Shown here piece after piece: positions 8,856 to 16,722 of a stretch of 44,546 bases of DNA. The notes under the pieces were generated by a model, which saw only the letters and a program-made list of their open reading frames with translations, searched no databases and was not told the DNA's origin. How positions within the stretch are numbered: position 1 is the stretch's first letter; the number at the start of each line of letters is the position of its first letter. Source of the stretch: an uncultured Maritimibacter sp. GTDB taxonomy: Bacteria; Pseudomonadota; Alphaproteobacteria; Rhodobacterales; Rhodobacteraceae. A program made the position numbers and the translations under genes. The stretch covers positions 1 to 44,546 of the forward strand of contig CAJXYS010000027.1 in assembly GCA_913063035.1 (NCBI GenBank). Reading direction: 5' to 3'.

Positions 8856-9742
8856 TCCGACCGGCTCCCGCCGTCATGGGGGCCGCCCGGCTTCGGATAG
8901 GCCATCAGCCAGTCGTCGCCGGGGATATGGGGAAAGCCGCGGAAGTTCTCGAAGTTGTGGAACTTGAACCGGCAGGTTTCGGCCCGCTTGTCGCATCCCG
9001 GGCGCAACCGCACCCGGTCGCCCGCCGCCAGCGCGCCGCGAATCGTCTCCCAGAGTCCGATCTCGCGCCGCGCGCCATCGACGCGATCGGTCTTCACCAC
9101 GCCCCCGGCCCCGGCGGCGTCCCCGTCCAGCACGTCGAGCCGGCCGCGCTCGAACCAGCGGGCCGCGAAGCCGTCGAGCCCGGTGCAGCGCAGCACGCGC
9201 CCATCCTCGAGCGACTCGATGACGGCCTCGCCGCTGTAGCCGGGCGTATCGAGATCGAAGCCGCAGCGCGCATCGCCCAGCACCGCCGCGCAGTCCCGCT
9301 GGTAGACCCCGCCCTGCGGCCGGTTCAGCGCCTCGGCCAGGCCGCGCAGATCCGCCTCGAAGCGCCCCTCGGCGCGCCGGATCTCGCCCAGGCTGCCCCG
9401 GAACTGGAGCTGCCTTTGCGCCGGATCGGTCCAGTTGACCAGCCAGATGCGAAGCGCCGCGCCGTCATAGAGCCCCGCGAGGATATCGTCCTCGGTCACC
9501 GAGGCGTCCGACAGCGCGCCGACGGCCTGGGCGTTGTCCACCGCAAGCCCGCTCGTCTGCTGCAGCGCCGAGGCGGTCAGCCCCGACCGGGCGCGGAAGG
9601 TCACGCCGTCGAAGACGAGGTCGCGATCATGATCGGTAAACCCCAGAACCCGGCCGTCCCGGCGCGTCACCGCCCAGGCCCGGCAAAGCGTCGTCGCCCC
9701 CGTCGCCAGGTGCGCGGCGAGGCCCGCGTTCAATTCCCGCAT
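8852..9742 (-). CDS. GTA hub protein, DUF2163 family (gp13)
   Basis: 296 residues with the DUF2163 N-terminal domain (ATTLCRAWAVTRRDGRVLGF, TDHDRDLVFDGVTF) and the C-terminal phage-BR0599-type end (HNFENFRGFPHIPGDDWL). Four cysteines are placed as two pairs: C151 and C160 (C-x8-C) and C250 and C257 (C-x6-C). Related tail-tip hub proteins such as lambda gpL carry a 4Fe-4S cluster in the matching C-terminal domain, so a cluster here is likely but inferred. The protein joins the tail tube to the tip complex. It overlaps its neighbours at both ends (ATGA downstream, one base upstream). Confidence 0.92.
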   Translation of the reverse strand: MRELNAGLAAHLATGATTLCRAWAVTRRDGRVLGFTDHDRDLVFDGVTFRARSGLTASALQQTSGLAVDNAQAVGALSDASVTEDDILAGLYDGAALRIWLVNWTDPAQRQLQFRGSLGEIRRAEGRFEADLRGLAEALNRPQGGVYQRDCAAVLGDARCGFDLDTPGYSGEAVIESLEDGRVLRCTGLDGFAARWFERGRLDVLDGDAAGAGGVVKTDRVDGARREIGLWETIRGALAAGDRVRLRPGCDKRAETCRFKFHNFENFRGFPHIPGDDWLMAYPKPGGPHDGGSRSE

Positions 9743-10374
9743 CAGACGCGCACCTCCACCACCGGCACGGCCGGCACCTCGCCGGCGGCGAAATTGGCCA
9801 CGGAGGTCTGGATCCGGTCGGTGTCGAACCGCACCGGCACGTCGAATTCGAACCCGGCCGTGACCGCCGCGCCGCCGCCCGGCGGCTCGGCCAGCGTCAC
9901 CGCCCCGGTCGTCGTGTCGACCGCGTAGTGAACGCCCTCGACCAGCGCGTCGGCCCCCAGCCCCAGCCGCACCGTGCCCGCGACGGGCTTGGTGATCGGG
10001 CGGCGATAGGCCTGGTCGCCGGATCGGTATTCCTTCGACAGCTGGAACACGGCCGTCGCCCCGTCGCCGGTGCCGATCACCTGGTCGGTGAAGGCCGGCT
10101 CGGCCGAGGGCGCGCAGGACTTGTAGTCGGTCCAGTCCTTCCAGCGGAACCCGTTGAGCTGCCCCTGGCGCGCCTCGAAGAAGGCCACCAGCGTCTCGAT
10201 ATCGTCGAGCGAGCGCAACCCGACGCCCGCGTCGTAGCGCCGGCGCGCGTCCGCCCAGGGGGTGTTGCGCTCCTCCGCGCCGTTGGCCAGCGTGACGATC
10301 TCGGTGCGCCGCTCGGGCCCGCCGACCGATCCGAAGCTCAGCGCCGACGGGAAGCGAATCTCGTGGAAACTCAT
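9742..10374 (-). CDS. GTA distal tail protein, DUF2460 family (gp12)
   Basis: 210 residues with the TIGR02217/DUF2460 pattern: FHEIRFPSALSFGSVGGPER near the start, YDAGVGLRSLDDIETLVAFF, and GQLNGFRWKDWTDYKS. The second half is beta-rich (GTGDGATAVFQLSKEY, VDTTTGAVTLAEPP). In the R. capsulatus GTA it forms the distal tail ring that links the tube to the hub. It lies 10 bases after the tape-measure stop and overlaps the hub gene by one base. Confidence 0.94.
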   Translation of the reverse strand: MSFHEIRFPSALSFGSVGGPERRTEIVTLANGAEERNTPWADARRRYDAGVGLRSLDDIETLVAFFEARQGQLNGFRWKDWTDYKSCAPSAEPAFTDQVIGTGDGATAVFQLSKEYRSGDQAYRRPITKPVAGTVRLGLGADALVEGVHYAVDTTTGAVTLAEPPGGGAAVTAGFEFDVPVRFDTDRIQTSVANFAAGEVPAVPVVEVRV

Positions 10375-10384
10375 GCGCCTCTCC

Positions 10385-11050
10385 TCAGCGGTTGCGGGCC
10401 CCGCGCGCCAGCGCGCGGCTCACCTGGGCGGCGATCTGCGACTGCGAGCGGCGGAAGCCCTCGACGTCGGGCGTCGTGACGTTGACCGTGACCTGCACAG
10501 CGCGTCCCGCCGACCGGCTTTCCACCCCGAGCCGTCCGTCAGGCCCGCGCGCCAGCGGCAGGATCGCCTCGGGCCCGGCCTCGCCCATCAGCCCGACCCC
10601 GCCGCGCATCGGGAAATAGGTGGGGCCAGAGACCACGCCCCCGCGCGCGAAGGGTTGCACCCGTCCCTGGCTGAACGGCGCGCCCTTCTCGAAGGGCAAC
10701 AGCCCCGAGACGAGCGCGTGCATCCCCTCCGCGATCGCGCCGCCGAGCCCGTCCTGCACCGGCTTCATGGCCGTGTCGTAGGCCGCGCGGCTCATGGCGC
10801 GGCCGACCTCGCGCAGCGCGTCGGACAGCCGCATGCCGTCGAAGACCAGGCCGTCGAAGGCCCGGCGCAGCCCCGAGCCGATGCTTTTCGAAAGCGAGTC
10901 GACCTCGCGCCCGGTGTAAAGCAGCGTCTGCCGCATCACGGCCAGTTCCCCCTGGAAGGCCGACGACATCTCGCGTGCGCCGCCGAGCGCCGTCTCCAGC
11001 GCCGCGATCTCGTCGTCGAGCGCCTCCAGATCTTCGAAGACTTCCGTCAT
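10385..11050 (-). CDS. GTA tail tape measure protein (gp11)
   Basis: 221 residues from the ATG at 11050, which overlaps the upstream chaperone stop as ATGA. The N-terminal part is helical and coiled-coil-like (DLEALDDEIAALETAL). A middle segment (SIGSGLRRAFDGLVFDGMRL) leads to the conserved tape-measure end with FARGGVVSGPTYFPMRGG and MGEAGPEAILPL. It is far shorter than siphophage tape measures, in keeping with the short GTA tail, whose length such proteins set. The longer open frame reaching 11464 covers unrelated genes in other frames and is not the protein. Confidence 0.92.
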   Translation of the reverse strand: MTEVFEDLEALDDEIAALETALGGAREMSSAFQGELAVMRQTLLYTGREVDSLSKSIGSGLRRAFDGLVFDGMRLSDALREVGRAMSRAAYDTAMKPVQDGLGGAIAEGMHALVSGLLPFEKGAPFSQGRVQPFARGGVVSGPTYFPMRGGVGLMGEAGPEAILPLARGPDGRLGVESRSAGRAVQVTVNVTTPDVEGFRRSQSQIAAQVSRALARGARNR

Positions 11051-11244
11051 GCCTGTTCCTCCGTCTCGTCGGGAAAGCGCCGCGCCAGCGCCTCGAGCCC
11101 GGCGCGGCTCATGCCGGACGCGCCGCCCGCCCCGCCCAGCATCAGCATCAGCTCGGCCGGGGTCAGCGCCCAGAACTCTGCCGGGCGCAGCCCCTGCCCG
11201 CGGATCCCCGCCCGCATCAGCCCCGGCCAGTCGAGACCGCTCAT
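11047..11244 (-). CDS. GTA phage tail assembly chaperone, rcc01693 family (gp10.1)
   Basis: 65 residues, matching the TIGR02216 small protein found only in GTA clusters: WPGLMRAGIRGQGLRPAEFW, ALTPAELMLMLGG and a C-terminal helix RAGLEALARRFPDE. It is thought to act with the preceding GTA gp10-like protein as a tail-assembly chaperone pair. It is ATGA-coupled on both sides, to gp10 upstream and the tape measure downstream. Confidence 0.9.
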   Translation of the reverse strand: MSGLDWPGLMRAGIRGQGLRPAEFWALTPAELMLMLGGAGGASGMSRAGLEALARRFPDETEEQA

Positions 11245-11564
11245 GCCTCTGGCCCGGGCAGGCGGAACGCGCGCGCCAGCAGTTGCGCGGCCACGCGGGC
11301 GGCTTCCATCGGGCCGCCCGCGATCTCGGCGGCCAGCAGGTCGGCCGCGCCGCCCCGCCAGCCGCCGCCGCGCAGACCGGCCACCACGACGGCGAGAATG
11401 TCGCGCGTGCCGAAGCGGCCCGTCTCGAACCGTTCGACCAGGGCCAGCAGGCTCTCGTCGGCAAGCGTGGCCTCGAGCTCGGCCAGCGCGCCCAGCGTCA
11501 GCCGGCAGTCATGCGCCACACCGTCGAGGGTCAGCTGCACCTCGCCCGCCCAGGGATTCGCCAT
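11241..11564 (-). CDS. GTA tail assembly protein, gp10 family
   Basis: 107 residues of the 'gene transfer agent family protein' type: NPWAGEVQLTLDGVAHDCRL, LGALAELEATLADESLLALV, FETGRFGTRDILAVVVAGLR. The fold resembles tail assembly chaperones. It starts at ATG 11564, overlapping the major tail protein stop by one base, and ends in ATGA overlap with the 65-aa chaperone gene. The chaperone role is inferred from family position. Confidence 0.9.
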   Translation of the reverse strand: MANPWAGEVQLTLDGVAHDCRLTLGALAELEATLADESLLALVERFETGRFGTRDILAVVVAGLRGGGWRGGAADLLAAEIAGGPMEAARVAAQLLARAFRLPGPEA

Positions 11565-11977
11565 CAGAGCCCCGTGAAGCTGAGCGCGCCGGCCGAGGCC
11601 ATGGTGATCTCGTAGCTGGCCTCGCCGTCATGGCTGCCGGCATACTCGATCGCGGTGATCTGGAACGGTCCCTCGACCACGCCGAAATCCGGGATCACCA
11701 CCTGGAAATCCGGCACCTCGCCGTCGAAGAAGATCTGCCGCGCCCGTTCGTCGGTGCCGGCATCGCGGAACACGCCCGAGCCGCTGATCGCGGCGGCGCG
11801 GACGCCGGCCCCGGCCAGAAGCTCCCGCCAGCCGCCCTGGCTGTCGAGCGATGTAACGTCCACCGGCTCTGCATTGAAGCTGATGCGCGTGGCGCGCAGG
11901 CCCGCGATGGTCTCGAAACTGCCGGACCCGGTCATGTCCAGCTTGACCAGCAGGTCCTTGCCTTTCTGGGCTCCCAT
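11564..11977 (-). CDS. GTA major tail protein (gp9)
   Basis: 137 residues in the phage major tail protein TP901-1 family pattern: GAQKGKDLLVKLDMTGSGSF, ISFNAEPVDVTSLDSQGGWR, a middle segment FDGEVPDFQVVIPDFGVVEG and the final ITAIEYAGSHDGEASYEITM. It polymerises as stacked hexamers to build the GTA tail tube. The start ATG at 11977 follows an AGAGAG ribosome site 24 bases after the tail terminator gene, one of the few real gaps in the tail part of the operon. Confidence 0.93.
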   Translation of the reverse strand: MGAQKGKDLLVKLDMTGSGSFETIAGLRATRISFNAEPVDVTSLDSQGGWRELLAGAGVRAAAISGSGVFRDAGTDERARQIFFDGEVPDFQVVIPDFGVVEGPFQITAIEYAGSHDGEASYEITMASAGALSFTGL

Positions 11978-12001
11978 ATCTCTCTCCTGGGTTCTCGTCG
12001 G

Positions 12002-12412
12002 TCAGGCATCCTCGAGCCGCGCCCGGAAGCGCAGCTCGATCAGATTTTCCCCGGCACCGGCGCCGCGGCGGGCGCGGGCGCGGGTGAAGCGCAGGCTCAC
12101 GAGCCGTCCGCGCGCCAGCGCCAGGGGGGTGTCGTGCAGGGCCTCGCAGACCGCCGCCGCGACGCTCTTGGCCGCGTGGAAGCCGCCCGTGCGCCCGCCG
12201 ACCAGCACCGTGAAGTCATGGACGGCGCCCGGCCCCGACGCATCGGAGCTATCGCGCACCTGTTCAGGGCCGAGCCGGACATAAAGCGGCGGCAACGTGT
12301 CCGCGGGCGCGGTGTCGAAAATGGCGTCGCCCAGCAGCGCGTTCAGCGCCGGATCGGTGGCCAGGGTCTCGTAGACCGCGGCCTGCAGCGCGGCGGACTG
12401 CGCGTAACTCAT
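12002..12412 (-). CDS. GTA tail terminator-like protein, DUF3168 family (gp8)
   Basis: 136 residues with the DUF3168 pattern: LQAAVYETLATDPALNALLG, FDTAPADTLPPLYVRLGPEQ, DFTVLVGGRTGGFHAAKSVA and a C-terminal beta segment IELRFRARLED. It caps the top of the tail tube and joins it to the head connectors. It starts at ATG 12412 in ATGA overlap with the head closure gene. Confidence 0.92.
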   Translation of the reverse strand: MSYAQSAALQAAVYETLATDPALNALLGDAIFDTAPADTLPPLYVRLGPEQVRDSSDASGPGAVHDFTVLVGGRTGGFHAAKSVAAAVCEALHDTPLALARGRLVSLRFTRARARRGAGAGENLIELRFRARLEDA

Positions 12413-12750
12413 GCCGGGGCCTCCTCGGTGGCGAAACAGGTCAGGTAGCGCCCCGCCGGATCGTCCTCGGCCACGGCCGCGATCCGGAACACGCGCCCGT
12501 CGACCCCGCGCAGCCGCTGGCCGGCCCGCGGCCGCCGGGCCGATCCCGGCGGCGCGGCGCGCAGGATGACGCGATAGGCCACCCGCGCACGATCCAGCCC
12601 GCCCGCATCGTCCCGGCGGCCCGACCCGGCCCGCAGATCGGCCCAGACCGTGCCCGTCGCCGTCCAGCTCTCGGCATGGCCGCCGGCGCCGTCGGGCACG
12701 CGCGCGGGCGTCTCCAGAACCAGTTTCCGGGTCAGCTGCACCGGCCTCAT
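12409..12750 (-). CDS. GTA head closure / head-tail adaptor protein (gp7)
   Basis: 113 residues from ATG 12750, which overlaps the connector stop as ATGA. Phage head-tail joining pattern: LTRKLVLETPARVPDGAGGH, SWTATGTVWADLRAGSGRRD, RVAYRVILRA, and RVFRIAAVAEDDPAGRYLTC. It forms a ring of the neck that closes the capsid. The open frame continues upstream of 12750, but that part overlaps the connector gene in another frame and has no family match. Confidence 0.9.
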   Translation of the reverse strand: MRPVQLTRKLVLETPARVPDGAGGHAESWTATGTVWADLRAGSGRRDDAGGLDRARVAYRVILRAAPPGSARRPRAGQRLRGVDGRVFRIAAVAEDDPAGRYLTCFATEEAPA

Positions 12751-13343
12751 CTCCGGCCCCCGATGGTGCGGACGGTGCGGAAATGCTCGATCAGGGCCAT
12801 CACGCCGAAGGGCATGGCGCCCTCGACGCCCGCCGCATCGGCGCGCTGCTCGTAGTAGTGGGCCGCAAGAAGCATCACCGCCTGGCAGAGCTCGGGCGGC
12901 ACCCCCGCCCATGACGCGTCATAGCCGGCCGAGAAGCGCAGCTCGACCACGCCCGCCTCGGGCACCAGCGGCAGCGCCGGCCCGATCGCGGCGAGCCGCG
13001 GGCGGAAACTGTCCTTGACCAGCGCGTAGCGCGCGGGATCGACCACCGTCTCGGCGCCGGCGTGATCGCGGATAGTGACGGCGGTCACCTCCGTCACCGG
13101 GGCAACCGGCAAGGCCTGGCCGTCCGGCTCGCGCCAGCCCGAGAGCGTCAAGGAAAACCCGCGCCGGATCAGCGCCTTGCCGCTGCGCGCCTCGACCGCG
13201 GCGATCGCGGCGCGCAGGTAGCGCTCCAACGCGGCATCCTCCGACCCGTCATCGGGAAACCCGGTGCCCAGGCGCAGATGCGCCCCCAGTTCCGCGACCG
13301 GCAGAACCGCCGACTCGACCGGCGCCAACTCGACTAACATCAT
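12747..13343 (-). CDS. GTA head-tail connector (adaptor) protein (gp6)
   Basis: 198 residues, phiE125 gp8/TIGR02215-type connector: VAELGAHLRLGTGFPDD, LERYLRAAIAAVEARSGKAL, LTLSGWREPDG and VPPELCQAVMLLAAHYYEQR near the end. It binds under the portal. The ATG at 13343, directly followed by a second ATG, has GGAG 7 bases before it. The frame continues upstream to 13430 without a family match, across the region holding the post-capsid hairpin, so that part is left out. Confidence 0.9.
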   Translation of the reverse strand: MMLVELAPVESAVLPVAELGAHLRLGTGFPDDGSEDAALERYLRAAIAAVEARSGKALIRRGFSLTLSGWREPDGQALPVAPVTEVTAVTIRDHAGAETVVDPARYALVKDSFRPRLAAIGPALPLVPEAGVVELRFSAGYDASWAGVPPELCQAVMLLAAHYYEQRADAAGVEGAMPFGVMALIEHFRTVRTIGGRR

Positions 13344-13437
13344 GGAAAAACTCCGGAAAACCTGTCGTATGGGGCGCGCGGCCCCGCGCCGTCCTGGCGG
13401 AGGGAAGCAGCTGGATGACGCGGGCGCCACGCGCCCC

Positions 13438-13464
13438 GGCCGGCGCGGGAGACCCGCGCCGGCC
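13438..13464 (-). other. Perfect 12-bp hairpin downstream of the capsid gene
   Basis: 13438-13449 pairs exactly with 13453-13464 around a 3-base loop in the 145-base gap between the capsid gene and the connector gene. All stem pairs are G-C. There is no T-run after it on the minus strand, so it is not a standard terminator. It is the longest gap within the GTA operon. A stem here could protect the 3-prime end of the capsid message or partly stop transcription, raising capsid over neck proteins. Confidence 0.6.
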
Positions 13465-13488
13465 CTCGCGCGGCCGTCACCCTTCGGC

Positions 13489-14676
13489 TCAGACCGCCGC
13501 GAACTTCATCAGCTTGATCGCCGCGAAATCGCTGACGTCGCCGCCCACGCGCTTGGTGGCGTAGAACAGCACATGCGGCTTGGCCGAGAACGGGTCGCGC
13601 AGGATGCGCAGGTCCGGCCGCTCGGCGATGGTGTAGCCGGCGGCGAAATCGCCGAAGGCGATGGCCGTGCTGTCGAGCGCGATGTCGGGCATGTCCTCGG
13701 CGATCAGCACCGGGTACCCCATGAGCCGGGCCGGTTCCCCGGCGGCCAGCCCGTCGGACCAGAGGAAGCGGCCATCCGCATCCTTCATCTTGCGCACCGC
13801 GCCAGCGGTTTTGGAGTTCATGACGAAACTCGCATTGGCGCGGTAGCGCGCGCCAAGCGCGTAGACCAGGTCGACGATGGCGTCGGCCGGGTTGGAATCT
13901 GCGAAATCCCCGTCCTTGCCCGAGGCGACATAGCCCAGCTTGCCCCAGTCCCAGGCATCCTGCGCGACCGTGGGATGGCTCAGGAAGCCGGTGGGCTTGT
14001 CGGCCCCGTCCCCGGCGACGAAGGCCGCGGCCTCGGCGCGGGCGAACTTGTCGGCGATCCGGGTCGCCAGCCAGCCCTCGATGTCGAAGGCCGCATCGTC
14101 CAGCAGCCGCTGGCTGGCCTTGGGCAGCGCCGAAAGCTCGTGCAGCGGGATCGGGATGCGGTCGATCTGGGGGGTGTCGGTCTCGCCCACCGCGGCGGTC
14201 TCGGTGGCCCAGCCCGCGCCGAACTCGCCGTGATCGACCAGCACGTCATAGGCGGTCGCCTCGACCTGCACCACGTTCGCGATCGCCCGGATCGACGCCG
14301 CCGCCTTCAGCACGCCCTGGATGCGCGCCGCGGTCTCGGGATCGACCAGGTAGCCGCCCTCGGCCGCCACCGCCGAGGAGAGCGCCTTCTCCTCCAGCTC
14401 CAGCGCGCGCAGCGCATCGTCGTCGCCCGAACGCAGATAGGCCTGGAAGGCCTTCTGATGCGGCGCCCCGGTCTCGGCCGCGGCGGCCAGCGCCGGGCGC
14501 CTCTGGGTCATGGTCTTGCGGTCCAGCATGGCAACTCGCTCTTCCTGTTGTTGAAGCCTGGTCTTGATATCGTCCTGGAATTCCCTGAAATCGCTCAGGA
14601 AACCGGCAAGGGCGGTCTTCACCTCGATTGCCGTGGCACGGCCGGTCCGCCCGGCCGCCTGGTCGGTCTCGCTCAT
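13489..14676 (-). CDS. GTA major capsid protein, HK97 fold (gp5)
   Basis: 395 residues. Residues about 1-105 are charged and helical with a coiled-coil stretch (DFREFQDDIKTRLQQQEERV), matching the scaffold-like delta domain that the prohead protease removes. The HK97-type shell domain follows: EGGYLVDPETAARIQGVLKA, ALPKASQRLLDDAAFDIEGW, FVAGDGADKPTGFLSH and VMNSKTAGAVRKMKDADGRF. The end is YATKRVGGDVSDFAAIKLMK. It builds the GTA head, which is too small to hold the whole cluster. The cleavage site was not determined. Confidence 0.96.
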   Translation of the reverse strand: MSETDQAAGRTGRATAIEVKTALAGFLSDFREFQDDIKTRLQQQEERVAMLDRKTMTQRRPALAAAAETGAPHQKAFQAYLRSGDDDALRALELEEKALSSAVAAEGGYLVDPETAARIQGVLKAAASIRAIANVVQVEATAYDVLVDHGEFGAGWATETAAVGETDTPQIDRIPIPLHELSALPKASQRLLDDAAFDIEGWLATRIADKFARAEAAAFVAGDGADKPTGFLSHPTVAQDAWDWGKLGYVASGKDGDFADSNPADAIVDLVYALGARYRANASFVMNSKTAGAVRKMKDADGRFLWSDGLAAGEPARLMGYPVLIAEDMPDIALDSTAIAFGDFAAGYTIAERPDLRILRDPFSAKPHVLFYATKRVGGDVSDFAAIKLMKFAAV

Positions 14677-14712
14677 CTTTCGGTCCTGTTGCTGATGATG
14701 GTTTCGCGCCCG

Positions 14713-15276
14713 TCAGTCCCGGGCGATCAGGCGCCCGGCCTCGGCGAAGGTCTCGGCGACGGCCCGGGCCAGCGCCTCTTCCTCCGCGACGGTCTTGGCG
14801 CCGATCCGCGCCTCGGGCAGCATCGGGAAGGTCACGAGGGACACTTCCCAGAGATCGAGATCGGCCAGCAGCCGCCGGCCCTTGCCGTCCCGCTCGGCCT
14901 TGACCGTGCGGTAGCCGATGGAAAGCCCGTCGATCGCCCCCGCCCGGATCAGCGCCAGCGCCTCGCGCCCGCGGGCGATGGCATCGAGGATGCGCCCCCT
15001 GACATAGAGGCCGCGCGCGTCCTCGCGCACCTCGTCCCAGACCCCGATGGGCTGGGCCGGATCGTGCTGCCAGAGCATCTTGACCCGCCGTCCGGACCCC
15101 GCCAGCGCCTCGAGCGACCGGGCATAGGCCCCGCGCGCAACCGTGTCGCCGCCCTGGTCCGGCGTCCCGAAGACAGAGGCGTAGCCCGCGATCACCGCGT
15201 CCTCGCCGACCTCCGGCACGGTCTCGAAGCGGCAGAATTTTCGCTCGAGCTCCGGGATATAAGTATCCGAAATCAT
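14713..15276 (-). CDS. GTA HK97-family prohead protease (gp4)
   Basis: 187 residues with the herpesvirus-assemblin-like fold of HK97 prohead proteases. Visible motifs are AVIAGYASVFGTPDQGGDTV, the likely catalytic H71 in LWQHDPAQPIG, and the serine S119 in GAIDGLSIGYR. It cuts the N-terminal delta domain of the capsid protein during head maturation. The ATG at 15276 is preceded by GGGGGG at a good distance. Capsid follows after a 36-base gap. Confidence 0.94.
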   Translation of the reverse strand: MISDTYIPELERKFCRFETVPEVGEDAVIAGYASVFGTPDQGGDTVARGAYARSLEALAGSGRRVKMLWQHDPAQPIGVWDEVREDARGLYVRGRILDAIARGREALALIRAGAIDGLSIGYRTVKAERDGKGRRLLADLDLWEVSLVTFPMLPEARIGAKTVAEEEALARAVAETFAEAGRLIARD

Positions 15277-15289
15277 GTATTACCCCCCT

Positions 15290-15526
15290 TCAGGGCCCCA
15301 TTTCGAGGATCGCCAGGACCCCCCGCGTCAGGATGAAGGCGACGACACCGAAGACCGCCAGCCAGAGCCGGCGCTCCAGCCGCTCCAGCATCGTCTCGAT
15401 CGCCTGAAGCCGGCGTTCGAGCCCGGCCCATCTCTCGTCGAGCACCCGTTCGTTGGCCTCCACGCGCGCCGCGGTGTCGAACGGCTCGTAGAGGAAACGC
15501 GATCCTCCCCGTGCGCGCAGGGTCAT
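15290..15526 (-). CDS. GTA head formation protein, rcc01685 family (gp3.5)
   Basis: 78 residues. The first 50 are charged and helical (EPFDTAARVEANERVLDERW, LERRLQAIETMLERLERRLW), followed by one hydrophobic segment (LAVFGVVAFILTRGVLAIL) at the C-terminus that could span a membrane. Small proteins of this kind occur between portal and protease in GTA clusters and are named for a role in head formation. How they act is unknown to me. The ATG overlaps the portal stop as ATGA. Confidence 0.87.
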   Translation of the reverse strand: MTLRARGGSRFLYEPFDTAARVEANERVLDERWAGLERRLQAIETMLERLERRLWLAVFGVVAFILTRGVLAILEMGP

Positions 15527-16695
15527 TCATCCTCCGGCACCGCCGGCAGGCCCAGCAACCGGCGTTTCTCGGCATCGGTCAGGAACGCCGCGCCCGTGAC
15601 CCGCGCCCATTGCGCGTCGCGCTCGGCGGCCAGCGCCGGCACCGCGTCCAGGTCCGGGTGCAGCTCCAACGCGCCCCCGGCGAACCCCGAAAGCCAGTGC
15701 GACACCGCCGCCGTGACCCGCGTGGCCAGCGGCAGCACCGTCAGGCGGTAGAAGGCGCGGTTGGCCTCCTGGTAGTTGGCGTAGGTCGCATCGCCCGGCA
15801 GGCCCAGCAGCATCGGCGGCACGCCGAAGGCCAGCGCGATCTCGCGCGCCGCGGCCTCCTTGGTTTTCTGGAATTCCATGTCCGCCGGCGAGAAGCCCAT
15901 CGGCTTCCAGTCCAGCCCGCCTTCCAGCAGCATCGGGCGCCCCGCATTGGCGGCGCCCTGGTGATGGGCGGCCATTTCATCCTGGAGCCGGATGTACTGC
16001 GCCTCGCTCAGCGCGCCCTGCCCGTCGCTGCCGCGGTAGACGATCGCGCCCGAGGGCCGCGCGGCATTGTCCAGCAGCGCCTTCGACCAGCGGCTGGCCG
16101 CGCTGTGCACGTCCAGCGCCGCCGCCGCCGCCTGCATCGGCGAGAGCCCGTAATGGTCGTCCTGCGGATGAAAGCTGCGGACATGGCAGACCGGGGTGCC
16201 CGCGGTCATGTCGAAACGATGCTTGCGCCCGCCCACGGCGTATTCATAGGCCACCGGCCAGCCGTCCGGGCCGGGCACGAGGCTCATCCGGTCCGACCGC
16301 AGCACATGCAGCTCCGCGGGGACACCGTCGGGCCCGACCGCCTCGATATAGCCGTTCCCGGTCAGCAGGAGCTGCCCGTAGAGCGCTTCGAGCAGGTCGG
16401 CCCGGCCCTGGGCCGGGTTTGGCCGCGCCAGCAGCGTCAGCATCGGATGGGTGTCGTAGCGCCGTTCCGCGTCCTGCAGCACCAGCGGCAGCGCCGCGGC
16501 CGCCTCGGCGATCAGCTTCACGCAGCGAAACCCCACCGGGTTGCCGGTAAAGCCCGTGCGCGTCAGCGAGACCGTGTCGCGGGGCGACCACGCCACCCGG
16601 CCGCTGCCCGGCCAGGCCAGCACGGCCCCGGTGGCGGACGCCTTCCGCTCCGGCACCGCCTCTGGCGCGGACCGGCGAAATAATTGCCTAAGCAT
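15523..16695 (-). CDS. GTA portal protein, HK97 family (gp3)
   Basis: 390 residues, HK97-type portal: DTVSLTRTGFTGNPVGFRCV, LIAEAAAALPLVL, LLTGNGYIEAVGPDG, PVCHVRSFHPQDDHYGLSPM, QAAAAALDVHSAASRWSKAL and EIALAFGVPPMLLGLPGDAT. It forms the dodecameric ring at one capsid vertex through which TerL drives DNA. The ATG at 16695 has AGGAGA about 10 bases before it, 27 bases after the TerL stop. The C-terminal helical part ends in KRRLLGLPAVPEDE. Confidence 0.95.
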   Translation of the reverse strand: MLRQLFRRSAPEAVPERKASATGAVLAWPGSGRVAWSPRDTVSLTRTGFTGNPVGFRCVKLIAEAAAALPLVLQDAERRYDTHPMLTLLARPNPAQGRADLLEALYGQLLLTGNGYIEAVGPDGVPAELHVLRSDRMSLVPGPDGWPVAYEYAVGGRKHRFDMTAGTPVCHVRSFHPQDDHYGLSPMQAAAAALDVHSAASRWSKALLDNAARPSGAIVYRGSDGQGALSEAQYIRLQDEMAAHHQGAANAGRPMLLEGGLDWKPMGFSPADMEFQKTKEAAAREIALAFGVPPMLLGLPGDATYANYQEANRAFYRLTVLPLATRVTAAVSHWLSGFAGGALELHPDLDAVPALAAERDAQWARVTGAAFLTDAEKRRLLGLPAVPEDE

Positions 16696-16722
16696 AGAGG
16701 CTTGTCTCCTTGTCTTCAGGCT

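Noticed and set aside
13344-13488. Intrinsic terminator after capsid
   Set aside because: The hairpin is strong, but no T-run follows on the minus strand and the operon continues.
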